Shown piece by piece: positions 1 through 13,200 of a DNA stretch of 64,000 nucleotides (positions within the stretch are counted from its first letter, which is position 1; each line of letters begins with the position of its first letter). This stretch comes from Flaccisagitta enflata (taxonomy: Eukaryota > Chaetognatha > Sagittoidea > Aphragmophora), in contig OZ231127.1 of assembly GCA_965153355.1 (NCBI GenBank), positions 42,656,001 through 42,720,000 on the forward strand. The letters are read 5' to 3'. The notes beneath the pieces were generated by a model. That model saw only the letters and a program-made list of their open reading frames with translations. It was not told the DNA's origin and ran no database searches. Made by a program: the position numbers and the translations under genes.

Positions 1-60
1 ACTTACGTAAACGTGTTTTGGCATTTTTTTCATACGATACCACTCTGACATTGAATCTTT

Positions 61-302
61 AGGGTAAACCCTACCCCTAAACTCAACCCTACCCCTAAGA
101 CTCAATCCTACCCCTAAATTCAACCCTACCCCTAAACTCAATCTCACCCCTAAACCCAATCCCACCCCTATACCCAATCCCACCCCTCAACCCAATCCCA
201 CACCTAAACCCAATCCCACACCTAAACCCAACCCTACCCCAAAACCCAATCCTACCCCTAAACCCAACCCTAACCCTAAACCCAACCCTACCCCTAAGAC
301 CT
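61..302. repeat. Degenerate telomere-like C-rich tandem repeat
   Basis: About 240 bp of short C-rich units related to CCCTAA/CCCTACCC, with drifting variants (AACCCTACCCCTAA, CCCAATCCCACCCCTA). The period is irregular, about 11-12 bp, so this is an interstitial, decayed telomere-like tract or a related minisatellite rather than a chromosome end. Confidence 0.7.
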
Positions 303-504
303 AATTCGAATTATCCGGATGTTCAACCCTGTTGATTTTGGTGAACAAACTAAGGTTAGAAAGGTATAAACTTAGTGCGGCCGTCTCTTTCACGAAGATC
401 AAATCTTCTTTTAGTTCTGGCCTTTCCATTGCAAATAATGGGGATGGAAGGGCAAGGTCAGATCAGAACCCCTCCGTGAGTCCCATTATTTTGGCTGTAA
501 TTCT

Positions 505-692
505 TTTTAGATGCGTCATCGCATCTCTATAAGAGGGTCTGTCCGTCCGTCGGTCCGTCCGTCCGTCCGTCGGTCCGTCCGTCCGTCCGTCCGTCCGTCC
601 GTCCGTCGGTCCGTCCGTCCGTCGGTCCGTTACGCCTCTTCTAATATCACGCAGATGACGCATCTAGTTGCCCGATCGGGCTTGTTTCAACA
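505..692 (+). mobile_element. Family A hairpin/GTCC element, copy A1
   Basis: Reference copy of family A. It has a T-run, then hairpin AGATGCG-TCAT-CGCATCT at 509-526, then CTCTATAAGAGGGTCTG, then a GTCC/GTCG tetranucleotide tract (about 538-630), then a 3' end with ATGACGCATCT (655-665) followed by AGTTGCCCGATCGGGCTTGTT. The 3' motif is the exact reverse complement of the left arm plus loop (11 of 11). No coding capacity; non-autonomous. Confidence 0.75.
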
Positions 693-1424
693 TAATAGGA
701 TTATGACAGATTCTCTATCTGGGTAGCGATGTCTAGAAGTGAGTTGAATTTGGCCACCCCAAATGGATAATACTGAAAAAGATAGTTCAATAATCAGCAC
801 CATGGAATAGATTTTACATTTCATAATTGCGTAGAAGCTACCCCCACCTCACGAGACAAATATCTTAAATTTCGTTTTTATTTTGCAGTTGCACTTAAGG
901 GAGTAAGTCACTTACAAGAGCATTTCAATTTTGTCTCAGTTCATAAAGGTTATGTTTTATCTTTTAAGAATTGACTAGACGGACAGTTTTTTTGACACAT
1001 GTGTCAAACCAGGCCATGATAAAGTAAAAAAAACGATGTCAATCATGACTTTTTACCTCATCAATCATTTTTTTTTTACTTTTTATGTGACCAAAATGGG
1101 CTGTAAGACGTCAGTCAGTCTGTCCATCCGTCAGGCGACCCATTTCAATGGATGAAAGTGGTAATTTCGTGCATGCACTAGGCAAATCCAAGTAAAACGT
1201 ACATGCAGTTAAATAACGTTCTGCAACAAAAATTTTGCCTGTAGAGAAATAGGATGGATTTCTTTTATTTTTTTGAATTGGCTATACAGAAAACTGTCTA
1301 CAACAAAATATTCTTTTGGTCCCTTGGAGTTCATTTGAATGATTTCAAACTGTATTTCCCATCGGTTGTCCTTTACTATAACTAGATCTAAAGTGAAAAA
1401 AGAAAGAAAGAAAAACATTTATGA
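693..1424. other. Intergenic, no gene seen
   Basis: A/T-rich sequence with no convincing exon. A short GTCC-like remnant at about 1089-1140 resembles a decayed family A tract. Otherwise nothing supportable. Confidence 0.5.
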
Positions 1425-2408
1425 TTGGGCGATTTATCGGGAAAAAAGTCGAAGTCAGTCTTCTACTTTTTGACATATTCCAGAGAAACATGGTTTTCAT
1501 TATCTATGGGAAAGTTGTAAACCTCATCCGGCTGATTGAGGGCTCCAATAAAATTGGTAGGGTTAGTAAATTTGATAATTCTCTTTCATTTGGCGCCAAG
1601 CAGAATGCTCTACAACAAATATTTTTCACGCTATGATTTTTTGAAGATCTATTCAAATCAAATTTTTTCGATTTATTCTGATTTTAAGTAGGATCAATAA
1701 AAGAGTGTATTTATGTTTGTTTGATCATGCAAATACAATAAAACATGTTTATGAGCCGAGCTGCTCATCTGTGAGGGTTTTTTGTGCATTCTAGCTTATT
1801 TAACTTCTTTAGCTCATTTAGCTCATTTAGCTTATTCAGCTCAATCTTTTTTTCTGATTTCAAATGTGATAAATGAATTGATATATTGATACATGTTAAA
1901 GCAAGCAAATACAGAACAAGGCCAGATACACGGCTACCTAAGTTGCATGCGGGTGGGCAGGGGCTATATTTGAGGTCGCGTCATCATTTGGGAAGGAGCA
2001 GTGAGGCTTAAGACCACAAAAACCCCTAAAAAAATAAAGTGTGACAGACCAACGGATGGACGCACCGATGGATGGATGGACCGATAAAGTGGGTTATAGA
2101 GTCGCGTAGCATGTGACTAAAAACAAATACTTGATGTGAGCGTGCAAATACAAGAAAGCATGTTAGTGAGTATAGCTGGTTGTCTGGTTGAGTCATTTCG
2201 AGCATTTTAGCTCATCTAGCTCATTTGGCTCAGTCCTATCTTTCTCTGATTTACAGTGCAATCAATACATACAATTGCTCTTGATTTGATAAAACAAATA
2301 AAAAGATTTGCAGTGACTTGAGAGTTGAGACAAAAAGCTCGGTGAGAAGTGACCAATGCTTACGACTTTTTTCCTCACGGCGACAGCCGTCATTACTGGT
2401 ATGTATTT
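1425..2408 (-). mobile_element. Family B element (GGAAAAAAGTCG ends), nested copy of A inside
   Basis: One end (1425-1465) reads GGGCGATTTATCGGG then AAAAAAGTCGAAG. The other end (2365-2400) reads, inverted, as AATGACGGCTGTCGCCGTG followed by AGGAAAAAAGTCGTAAGC, with a GGCG-GCTGT-CGCC hairpin. The interior holds units containing 'gctcatttagct'. The same architecture, opposite in orientation, is at 44150-44990. A family A element (about 1912-2123) interrupts the interior. Confidence 0.65.
1912..2123 (-). mobile_element. Family A element, copy A2 (nested in family B)
   Basis: Reverse orientation. The 3' tail (AACAAGGCCAGATACACGG, GCATGCGGGTGGGCAGGGG) is at 1915-1965, a GATG/GACC tract at about 2048-2090, and the terminal hairpin ending GTGACTAAAAA at 2100-2123. 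The flanks both contain CAAATAC, a possible target duplication, but surrounding repeat units make this uncertain. Confidence 0.65.
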
Positions 2409-3155
2409 AGTCTTGGAGGCATTTTCAAGCGTCACATTTGTGTTTATATATTTTTGTAACATTGGTTACTTTGCACTGATGAAACGGTAAAATGTCTTGA
2501 GAAATGAGATTTCTGCGCATTATCTGACAGAAAGTGATTGATAGGTACAGATTATTGAAACGACACCTTTAAAGCGCGACTATAAAGAGAATCATTTCTA
2601 ATTATTCGCACTCCATTACACAAGTGGGTTCTTTACATGAATCTCTACTTGCTCATTTTCTTTTCTCTTTTCTCTTACGTGATAAGAAATGACTCCCTTT
2701 TCTTCTCCCAAGTCGTTATTAAACTGATGTTCGATTGCGTGAACTCCAATTTATAATGCTCAAATTGATATTTTGCTTCGATTTTAAAAATGTAGAAAGC
2801 ACGCATCTCATTGGAAGCAAAATTTGAATATCCATAATTTTTCGAGCTGAAAGTGTAAGCAAAGAATTTGTCATGCAAAATTCAAAGGTCGGTTCGCCTT
2901 CCATCAGGCGAAAGTCGGGAAGCTTCAGCATACAGCAGGTATATTGTTTTGGTTGAATGGTTCTGGCCTCCAAACTTGAGCAACAAATGTGAATGGCCAG
3001 TCAAGATTTTTAAAAAAAAACTTTTTTGACCGTTGCGTTTATGATGACTATAAATATAATACATCATCCGAATAAATCTTGTGGTGATGCGCTAAGCGTA
3101 TTCAGCAGTACCTATGTAGCCAAGCTTATATTACTTTGAACACATTGGCATCGGG
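2409..3155. other. Intergenic, no gene seen
   Basis: A/T-rich spacer between the family B element and the CAA microsatellite. Short open frames on the minus strand have no splice or domain support. Confidence 0.5.
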
Positions 3156-3162
3156 TATACAG

Positions 3163-3276
<114 letters not shown>

Positions 3277-3312
3277 CTTTGCCGTTAAAGCTAACAATTT
3301 TTTCCATACAGA

Positions 3313-3431
3313 AAGCGGACGAAGCATTCCGGGAGAAGTCATCCAGTTTTGGTCATCCCCAAGCAATCGTTTCCAAGTTCCTCCACCAAAGAATCTGGGC
3401 CGCCAAAAGCTTCAGTCAAGCTCCGAAAAGG
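3313..3431 (+). other. Possible 5' exon (untranslated or unknown) upstream of the PKS
   Basis: The segment is bounded by a plausible acceptor (pyrimidine tract then CATACAG at about 3306-3312) and a donor (GGTAAGAA at about 3431). It is GC-richer than its surroundings and open in at least two frames, so the coding frame cannot be chosen. An AG at 3720-3721 could join it to the 5' untranslated part of the PKS start exon. It could equally belong to another transcript. Confidence 0.3.
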
Positions 3432-3741
3432 GTAAGAAAAAAGTTTGTTGTTCCACGCAGTTTGGGGTTGATATTTTGAACGTTGCCTGTGATATTTGGG
3501 CTATGGTGTCGTTTTCTTTCCCTTTTCCTTCCCGTGCCTCTTCAACTGGAAATGGTGTTTTTCAAAGCATTGATACCCCTGGCCCTACGGCTACGTCAAT
3601 GAAAAAAACTATATGGCGTATTTTTCCTCGTTTTAAATCCGATTTTTCGCTTTGTTTTCTTCAGTATTGAATGTTGAGAAAAATTCAATCGAGACGTGAA
3701 AATTCATTTGCCACCTCTAAGTCATTCTTCGTGCCGCGCGC

Positions 3742-4172
3742 ATGTCTTCTATTCCCCGTCAGCCTGGATTGTCCGACATTCGACAGAGAACGCTTCTAGC
3801 CAAGCTTCACAAAAACGAAGAAAGCCCTACACCAGAAAATGACGAAACAAATGCCTCACGGTTGTCACCTGCAAAACGGAAACCGGAGAGCCACTGTCCC
3901 ATCGCAGTCATTGGAATTGGTTAGTCGATATTTTGTTCATTTGAATTGGGCCACCTTGTGGAATGGAATGTAAAAAAAAAAGAAGAAAAAAAAAAACAAA
4001 AAAAAACGTGAAAGTCCCGAGGAAAAGCAGGACTATCACTACTACTACTACCAGTAAAGGCGGCTCTCGCCGACCGGAAAAAAATCGTAAGATTGTTTTT
4101 GTTTTTTCGTTTTTCTCATTACATTCACGCCTCTTCTCTGAGTGTCTGTGTGTCTGTTCTCTTCTCTCTCTC

Positions 4173-4214
<42 letters not shown>

Positions 4215-6543
4215 CCCTCTCTCTCTCTCTCTCTTCCTTTCCTCTCTCCTCCCTCTCTCTCTCTCCCCTCTCTCCTCCCTCTCTCCTCCCTCCTTCCTCT
4301 CTCTCCCTTTCCTCTCCTCCTCTCCTTCTCTCTCTCTCTCCTCTTCCCCCTCCCTCCCTTCTCTCTCCCTCCTCTCTCCCTCCCTCCTTCCCTCTCTCTC
4401 CTTCCCTCTCCCTCCCTCTCCCTCTTCCCTCCCTCCCTCCCTCTCACCTCCCTCTCCCTCCCCTCCCTCTCCTCCCTCTCCCTCTCTCTCCATCTCCCTC
4501 CTCCTCTTTTAGCTCCCCGGCTCTCATGACCTATCCTTCCCACATCTCCCTCCTCCTCTCTCCCTCCGTCCACCCTCCAGCTCCCTCTCCTTTCCAGGAG
4601 GCCCAAATCCAAGTCTTGCTTTCCAAATTTCTCTCTCCCACCCTCCCACTCGTCCCCCCTTCTGCTCATCCAGTCTGGAGGCCCAAATCCCAGCCTCAAA
4701 GCTCAGAATCCTAGCCTTTGAGGCTCAAATCCCAACCCGTCACCAAAATCCAGCCTCAAAGCCCAAATCCCAGTCTGGAGGCTCAAATCCCAGTCTCGAG
4801 GCTCAAATCCCAGCCTCAAGGCTCAAATCCCAGTCTCAGCTCAAATCCCAGCCTCCAGGCTAAAATTCCAGCCTCAGCCTCACCACCTTAGACCAAATTC
4901 AGTCTTGGGCTCAAATCCCAGTCTTGAAGCTCAAATTCCAGCCTTGAGGCTCACATTACAGGCTTGAATCACAAATTCAAGGCTCAAACCCCAGCCTCAA
5001 GGCTCAGATCCCAGCCACAAGAAACAAATCAGTCATGAGGCTCAAATAACAGCCTACAGGCTCAAATAACAGCCTCAAGACTCAAATCAAAGCCTCAAGG
5101 CTCAAATCCAAGCCTCAAGGCTCATCCCAGCATTGAAACTCAAATTCCAGTCAAGAACCTTCAAACTTACTAAGCATAGGTCATCGGCCCCTTCGGGGCC
5201 GCTGCCCCTCTCACCCTCACACATCCACATACACTCACATGGGGGCAACGGGTACCGCTGACCATCTAACGCTTTTGCGACTATTCCTCCCTCTTTCTCC
5301 TTCCCTCTACTTCCCACCCTCCCTCTCCCTCCCTCCCACCCTCCCTCTCCCTCCCTCTGCCCTCTGCTGAACTTATTTTTGTTGTTACAGAGGGCCCAAA
5401 ATTGAGATCGATGAAAAATACACTTTTTGGACAGCAGCCCCGAAGGGGCCGATGACCTATGCTTTCACACAGGGCAAATTTCTCCTCCTTCTTCTTTCTT
5501 CTCCTCCTTCATACCCCTTTCAGCCTCGAGACCCAAATCCCAGCCTCAAGGCCCAAATCCCAGCTCAAGGCTCCAAATCCCAGCCTCAAGGCCCAAATCC
5601 CAGCCTTGAGGCTCCACCCAACCTTGAGGCTCAAATCTCAGTCTCGAGGCTCATATCTCAGCCAAGAGGCTCAAATCCCAGCCAAGAGGCTCAAATCCCT
5701 GCCTCTAAGCTCAAATCCCAGCTTCAAGGCCCCAGCATAGGTCATCGGCTCCTTTGGGGCCGCTGCCCCTCTCACCATCTCACACCCTCATACACTCACT
5801 TAGGGGCAATGGGTACCGCTGACCATTTAACGCTTTTGCGACTATTTCTTTTTATAGGAGACTTTTTTATAAGAGACTTGAGCCTGAGATTTGCCAAAAT
5901 TTTAAGGATAAAATAAGAGAATGCTCAGGCTGAGATTCAGTTTTGGAAATTTTTGAAAAAATTATTTCAAGAATCTTATTAAAGTGAAGGACAATTTTTC
6001 TGAAAAATTGGTAGTTTTTCTAAAAAAAACTGCTTCTTTAATAGTTTTGCTTGTCAAATTAGATATGATATTCAATGTTCTATAAGAATGAACATTTTTT
6101 TCTACTAAGGATACAGAAAATATCACTACATAATGTAATTTTTTGCTTTTTTTACATGTTGAAAAAATTGAGAACAGTTTAAGAGACATTGAGCCTTAAA
6201 ACGGCAAAAAATTTAAGAGAACCCAGGCTGAGTTCAAAATGTTTTGTCTCTTATAAAATAAAAAAAGTGTATCAATCTTGAGAAATATGCAGAATATGTT
6301 AAAAAATAAAAAAAGATTGGTCCGACAGTGCCCTGCTTTTTTCCAGGTGTAAAAAAGTGCCCTCTTTCACTTTGTACCAATTTCAACCCCAGCCTCGGGC
6401 AAGCCTAGTTCTGTCTGACCGAACTTTCTCAAATTGGCGCAAGCAAAAAGGGAAACATTAATTTCTAGCCTGGGACTCAAAAAATCGAAAAACGTTTTTC
6501 GACTACTACTACTACCACTACCACTACCACTACCACTACTACA

Positions 6544-6634
<91 letters not shown>

Positions 6635-7041
6635 TTTCGTAGTGCTGTCCCTGCCTAGCCGTCCATGACTGTAGCACACTTACTTTGTTTAATTGTAAAT
6701 CGCGAAGTAGTATTTCTTTCAAATGAAAATCCTTGAGTTGAAATCTATCGATTTTAGCTTTTAAGTTGCTTGTCGCTATGACTAATTCTTATATGTAAGC
6801 TCTAAATCAAGGGATATCCATTTAAGGATGGATTTAAGCCCAGGATTTCACTTCGCGAATCAGTCGAGTGTGGTAGGCCTACAGTATAGGGTTTGTTTCT
6901 TTCCATCCAGGTTGCCGAATGCCCGGTGATGTGAACAGTCCATCAGATTTCTGGAAAGTTATTTCCGAGGGGAAAAGTACCATCACAGAAGTCCCACCTG
7001 AGAGGTGGTCGATTTCGTCTTTTTACAGGTAGGTGTGCGTA

Positions 7042-7097
<56 letters not shown>

Positions 7098-7119
7098 CCT
7101 GTCTGCCTGTCTGTCTCTC

Positions 7120-7204
<85 letters not shown>

Positions 7205-10200
7205 GTGATTATTGTTTAGTTGATTAATAAGTATGGACTGACATAATGCCAACAAATTAATCATCTGTCTCATACCTCAGTCCCGACCCCTTGAAGCCTG
7301 GACATACAGTGTCAAAATGGGGGTCTTTTGTCGATGGATTTGATAAATTTGACCATAAATTTTTCCGCATATCTCCTCGTGAAGCAGCAATGATGGATCC
7401 ACAGCAAAGAATCCTCTTGGAGGTATTTCTCGATTACTATGACATTCAGACTAAGTGACCTTACATATGTACCAAGCGCTTTTCTATCTTTTGGCTTGGT
7501 GCTTTGTACAATGTACTTCTATGATATGCGTATCTTTTATTTTAGCTTTTTGCGTCAGTGATTATCTTTATGAAGTGTTAGCACATGCTATTTTAGCATC
7601 GACAAAAAATGCGTAAACTCGTGCATCCTGTCAAACGTATTTACTAACAGGTCAGTTATGAGGCGTTGCAAAATGCCGGTATTCCACTGGAACATTCAAA
7701 ACCAAGCTGTGGAGTGTACGTAGGAATAGGCATGATGGATTATCCCATCCTTCTCGGCAGTGACAAAAACATGATGAATTCCTATACGCACACGGGGACG
7801 GCACATTCCGTAGCCGCCAACAGAATTTCGTACGCGTTTGATTTTCACGGTCCTTCGGTAGCGATTGACACGGCCTGCGCTTCCTCGATGACCGCGGCCC
7901 ATTTCGCCTGTTCTGGGTTGAGAAACGATGAATGCCAAATTGCGTTAGTAGCCGGATCCAACTTGAATCTCTTACCCGAGGTAACCATTGGCTTTTCCAA
8001 GCTCGGAGTTCTCAGTAGCAATGGCACCAGTTGTCCATTTGACGAGAAAGCCAATGGTTACGTGAGAAGCGAAGGATGGGGCGCCGTGGTGCTGAAAAAG
8101 CTGGACAATGCCATTGTTGATGGCGATCATATCTATTGCGTCATCAAAGGCAGCTCCATCGCAGACAATGGCGCCAGTGGTTCTTTGACAATGCCATCCT
8201 CGGAAGCTCAAGAACGTATCATGAGAGAGACATACTTGAAATTTGGCGTACCATTAGCTTCCGTGAAATACGTCGAAGCTCATGGTACTTCCACTCCAGT
8301 TGGTGATCCTTTGGAGGCCAAAGCCATTGGCCGAGTATTTGGGAAAAGCCGCTCCAACTTGTTTCCGATAAAGATTGGATCCGTAAAGAGTAATTTTGGT
8401 CATATGGAATGCGCGGCCGGCATCGCCTCCATCATAAAATGCGCGCTCATGTTGGAGAGACGTCTTCTTTGTCCATCCATTAATTTTCAAAAGCTGAGTC
8501 CCAATATCGACGCCATCGAGCACAATTTGGTTGTGCAGGACTCGTTAGAGGTCTTTAACGGGGGACCAAACACCAAGTTTACCATAGGCGTCAATAGTTT
8601 TGGATTCGGTGGCGCGTTGGCACACATGATCGTGGAGGAAGCTCCCACGACACCAAAGGTGACGAGAAAGATAGCTGGCTGGAATATGACGAGAGACTCG
8701 TCAGTTGGCAAAAAGGTGATGATTCCTTTGTCGGCCAAAACTTTGACTTGTCTACACGACACCGTCAAGAATTGGATGGAATTTGAGGAGAAGATGGATG
8801 CGATGACCGTCGTTGGCTGGCAGTCAACCCGCAGAGATCACCATGGCCAGAGACTGATGATCATCGCCAATTCAAAGGCCGACTTTGACAAAAAATGTCA
8901 ATTGTTTTTAGACGGATCTGAATCCGATAGTCTCATTTACGGCGAGAAAAAGTCAAATGACGGCGCAATGGCGAAAAAGAAAGTCTGCTTCGTGTTTCCC
9001 GGATCTGGTCAGCAACACGCTGAAATGGGCAGGATTTTGTATCAAACTGAAAACGTCTTCAAGCAAACGGTAGATTTATGTGACGATTACTTCAGCAAAG
9101 TCGCGGGCTTTTCTTTTTTAGAGAAGACTGGCGTTTTTCTTAGCAATATCAAGGTTTCTATAGACGACATAGAGGTGGCACAACCGGCTATCATTTTCTT
9201 CCAGCTGGCTCTGGTGGAATTGTTGAAAGATTGGGGCATAAAAGCGGATATTGTCGTTGGCCATAGTCTCGGGGAAGTTGCGGCGGGTTATACGGCGGGA
9301 AGTATTACTCTGGAAGAAGCCATTAACATCATTTACCATCGCTGCCACGAGCAGGCAAAATTGACAGGTTCCGGCACCATGGCAGCTGTAAGAGGAGTGG
9401 AATCATTCATTGAAGAAATTTGCGCTGAAGCAAATGATGTAGACATTGCCTGCTTCAATGCTCCTGATTCAGTTACTCTCGCTGGGCCAAATGCGACAAT
9501 TGATGCACTTTTCAACCAGTTTCCAAAACAGGTGAAAAGGTTGCGCGTTGAGTGCCCCTTTCATACTCACCATATGGACCCCATAAAACAAGACTTTCAA
9601 AGGGCAATCAGGCCAAAATTGCGCCAAACCAGGCCAAGCAGTAATGTAGCATTCTATTCAACTGTTACTGGCGACAGATACCACAAGACTCTTGGCGCAG
9701 ACTACTGGTGGGAAAATATCAGGCAGCCGGTCAAATTTTCTCAGGCAATTGGAAAAATAGCCAGCAACCATGAAATCTCTTGCTTCCTGGAGATTGGAGC
9801 AGCCCAAACGTTGTTATCCTGCATACCAAGGATCATTCAGGACAAAAGAAAGATACCGATGATGGTATCATTTGGATCTCGAACCCAAGATGACAGAACT
9901 ACCTTTTTGCAGACTATTGGCAAGTTGTATGTTGTAGGATATTCATTTCTTTGGAGTAACATAACACAAAGAACAGCTTCATATGTGCCAGCTCCAACTT
10001 ATGCTTGGGAACATTTTAGTCATTGGTCAGAGCCAAGAGAACGGGAGCAATCAAGACTTGGACAGAGACAAAAGAATACATTCAAGGACAATGATGCGCT
10101 GGTGTCATTGGAATCATTTCCTTTTTTGAGTGATCACGTTGTTGAGGGCAGAGTTGTTTTTCCTGCCGCGGGATATATTGAACTCGCTCTCCAGTTTGGC

Positions 10201-13200
10201 TTAGAAGAGGAATGTACTCCCTTTCTGTCTGATCTCAATTTCAGCGGGCTCACTGTTTTTGATCCTTCCGTTAATGAGCTCCAAATGACGCCTTCAAAAG
10301 AAAATCTGAAGGTTAGCCTGTTCAATCCCAATGGTCTTGCTGCATCAATGTCTGTCGACTCAAGAAAACCTCGTGAGGCATCATACTTGAATTTTACATC
10401 TATTCAGGGGCGATGTGACAGGAACATAATGGATGCTAGCAGCTTTTATGACTCTTTGGTGAAGTATGGTTTTCTGTATGGGCCAGAGTTCAGAGTCATT
10501 GTACAAATTTTTGGAGGTGATGAAGAAGCCATTGCTTACATTAGACCTTCAGATGATAAACATCAAAGAGCAAACATTGTGACTGTTGATGGAATGTTCC
10601 AGGCATGCTTTATGGCCGCAACTGGACTTCTGGAAAATCAAACTTATTTACCCATTGCCATGGACAAAATGAATTTTATGTGCAACCGTATCGCTGATGG
10701 TTGTCCACATGTGGCGTATTCCAAAGTGGTGGATTCTGAACCTGGTATGGTTGTTTTTGATGTTTTACTTTGTCATGCAAGTGATGGTCTCACAGTTCTG
10801 GAAGTCAAGGGTTTGAGGTTACAGTCATTGGGAATAATGCAATCGGTTGAGCACTACTCAGATTGTCTGTATAAAAGCATCTGGCAACCAGCCGACGCGC
10901 CATTGCCATCAACGTTGGAGTTGCTGAAATTCTTCTCAGGTCAAGCATTAGAAAGTAGATTTCCCAAGGAAACGCTACGCATTAAGAAGGCAGAGTCTGT
11001 TTTGCCTGAAATAAGGAACATCAACCTTGCCATTATCAACAATGCCCTCAAGAAAGGGAGCAAACGTGTGTCTTCAAAGTATGTAAGGTGCTTGAAAGGC
11101 ATAAGAGCTAATAATGGAATTGGCTCATATACATACCAAGAGGCATTAAACCGGTTGATCGAGTTGCAGTCTACCATCAGATGTCTTGAGCTTGAGTTAA
11201 GATTACTTTTCTGGCTTGGCCAAGAACTTCCTCAATCATTGCTTAACAATAAAAAAGCCATTGGTCTCCTATTTTCTGAGCAAGGTGTTAACAGATATTT
11301 CACAGATTCACTGTCAACTCGTATTTACTACAAAATCCTGAGAGATTCAGTTCTTTACGGTGTTGAAAATTGTCTCCAGCAAAAGCAGGTAGTCAGAATT
11401 TTGGAAATAGGTGGCCGAATGGGAGGACTTGCGTCGTACATATTGCAACCACTAGAAAACTATCTGGAAAGTGGATGTGTGCAATACACATTCACGGATC
11501 TGCACGCCACCTTTTTCCCTCATGCTCAAACTACTCTGGCCAAGTATCCCGCAGTTCATTACAAAACCTTGGACATTGAAAAAGACATCCAATCGCAAGA
11601 CTTCCTTGGTAATAGCTTTGACATTGTTATCTGCATGGATACATTACACTCTGTCGTAGACATTTCAGATAGCCTCTACAACATAACCGATCTTTTGGTC
11701 AACAATGGCTGGCTGTTTATGATGGAAGCAACCAAGACTAATTTCATCACCGAAATAGTTTTTGGAAGTTTAGACCTTTGTTGGGTATTTGATGATGATT
11801 ATCGCCAAGAAAGTTGCTGGTTAAGCCAAAAGGAATGGATCAATTGCCTTGAGGAAAACAACGACCTGAAAGACATTGCTTGCTTAACCACAAAAAATGA
11901 ATTCTTTCACACTATCTTCGCAGCCCAAAAAAAGACGGAGCCCCATCCAGATGAACACATCGTTTTGGTATCACAGGATTCCAAACTCAACAAAAACTTG
12001 GCGGAGAAATATGGTGCGTGTATCCAAGTGTTGCACTTGGATGATTTTGTCCAGCTTGAACACAACCAGCAAAACATAGCCAGAGTGATTTACATATGCG
12101 ATGACACTAACAAATGTTTGGAGAATGTGCACAAGGCCGTCAACGTTTTCATAGACAAGACCAAAAGTGACGCATACGCGGGTATGTGGGTGATCACTTT
12201 TCACCAAGATACCTCTCCAGTACTTTCCAACTTTTTGATAGAGGGCTACATGAGATCTGTAATCAATGAGTTTCCCTCAGTCCCGCTTCATGTTTGTAGG
12301 ATAAATGGTGAGGCATCCATCGACGATCAAGTGGAACAAATTCTCAGTGCCCTACGGAATTCACCCCAACCGGAAACACACATGGAACCTGATGGCCAAC
12401 AGCTAGTTCCCAAACTGATACCGCTGGATCTCATGCCTGAAGAAGAGCGGATAAAAAGTGATAGTTGGGTGCTCAATTATGACGGTGAAAGTACAGACTT
12501 TGTCAGTCTACTCGATGAAGAGTTAGAGACTGATGAAGTCAGCGTCAGAGTCAAATGTGCCGGCGTCAATTTCAAGGATGTCATGACGAGCAAGGGTCTT
12601 CTTTCGGATTTGGGAATCGAGCTAGGTTCTTCCCAGTTTGGAATTGAGTGCTCTGGCATCGTTGAAGCGGTGGGACCCAATGTCAAAGACATCCACGTTG
12701 GAGATGAAGTCATCGCGTTTGGCGATTTTTGCTTCACCACTAAACTTACAACAGAATCGAAACTTTGCGTACGAAAACCACCGAGCATGTCGTGGGAGAC
12801 CGCGGCGACGATAGGTATCGCTTATATCACCGCCTATCACGCCCTGATAGAAAGAGGGAACATTTCCGAGGAAGACACGGTCTTGATTCATTCCGCGTGT
12901 GGTGGGGTTGGATTGGCGGCCATAAACATAGCCCAGATGGTTGGAGCGAAGATCATCGCCACCGCGGGCACCCAAGAGAAACGGACCTATCTCCGTGATG
13001 TTTGCCAGATTGATATGGTTTCCGACTCCCGCACCTCCCAGTGGGTCGAGGACGTGATGGAATGGACCAACAATCAAGGAGTCGATGTTATTCTGAATTC
13101 GTTGGCTGGAAAATTCATACCAGCTGGTATTAAGTGCTTAGCATCTGGTGGCAGAATGTGTGAGATTGGCAAAAGAGACATTCTACAGAACAAAAAGATA

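Noticed and set aside
3908-4699. Long Arg/Glu/Gly-rich minus-strand frame and Ser/Leu/Pro plus-strand frames
   Set aside because: They are translations of a CT/CCT microsatellite in PKS intron 1; open in several frames at once.
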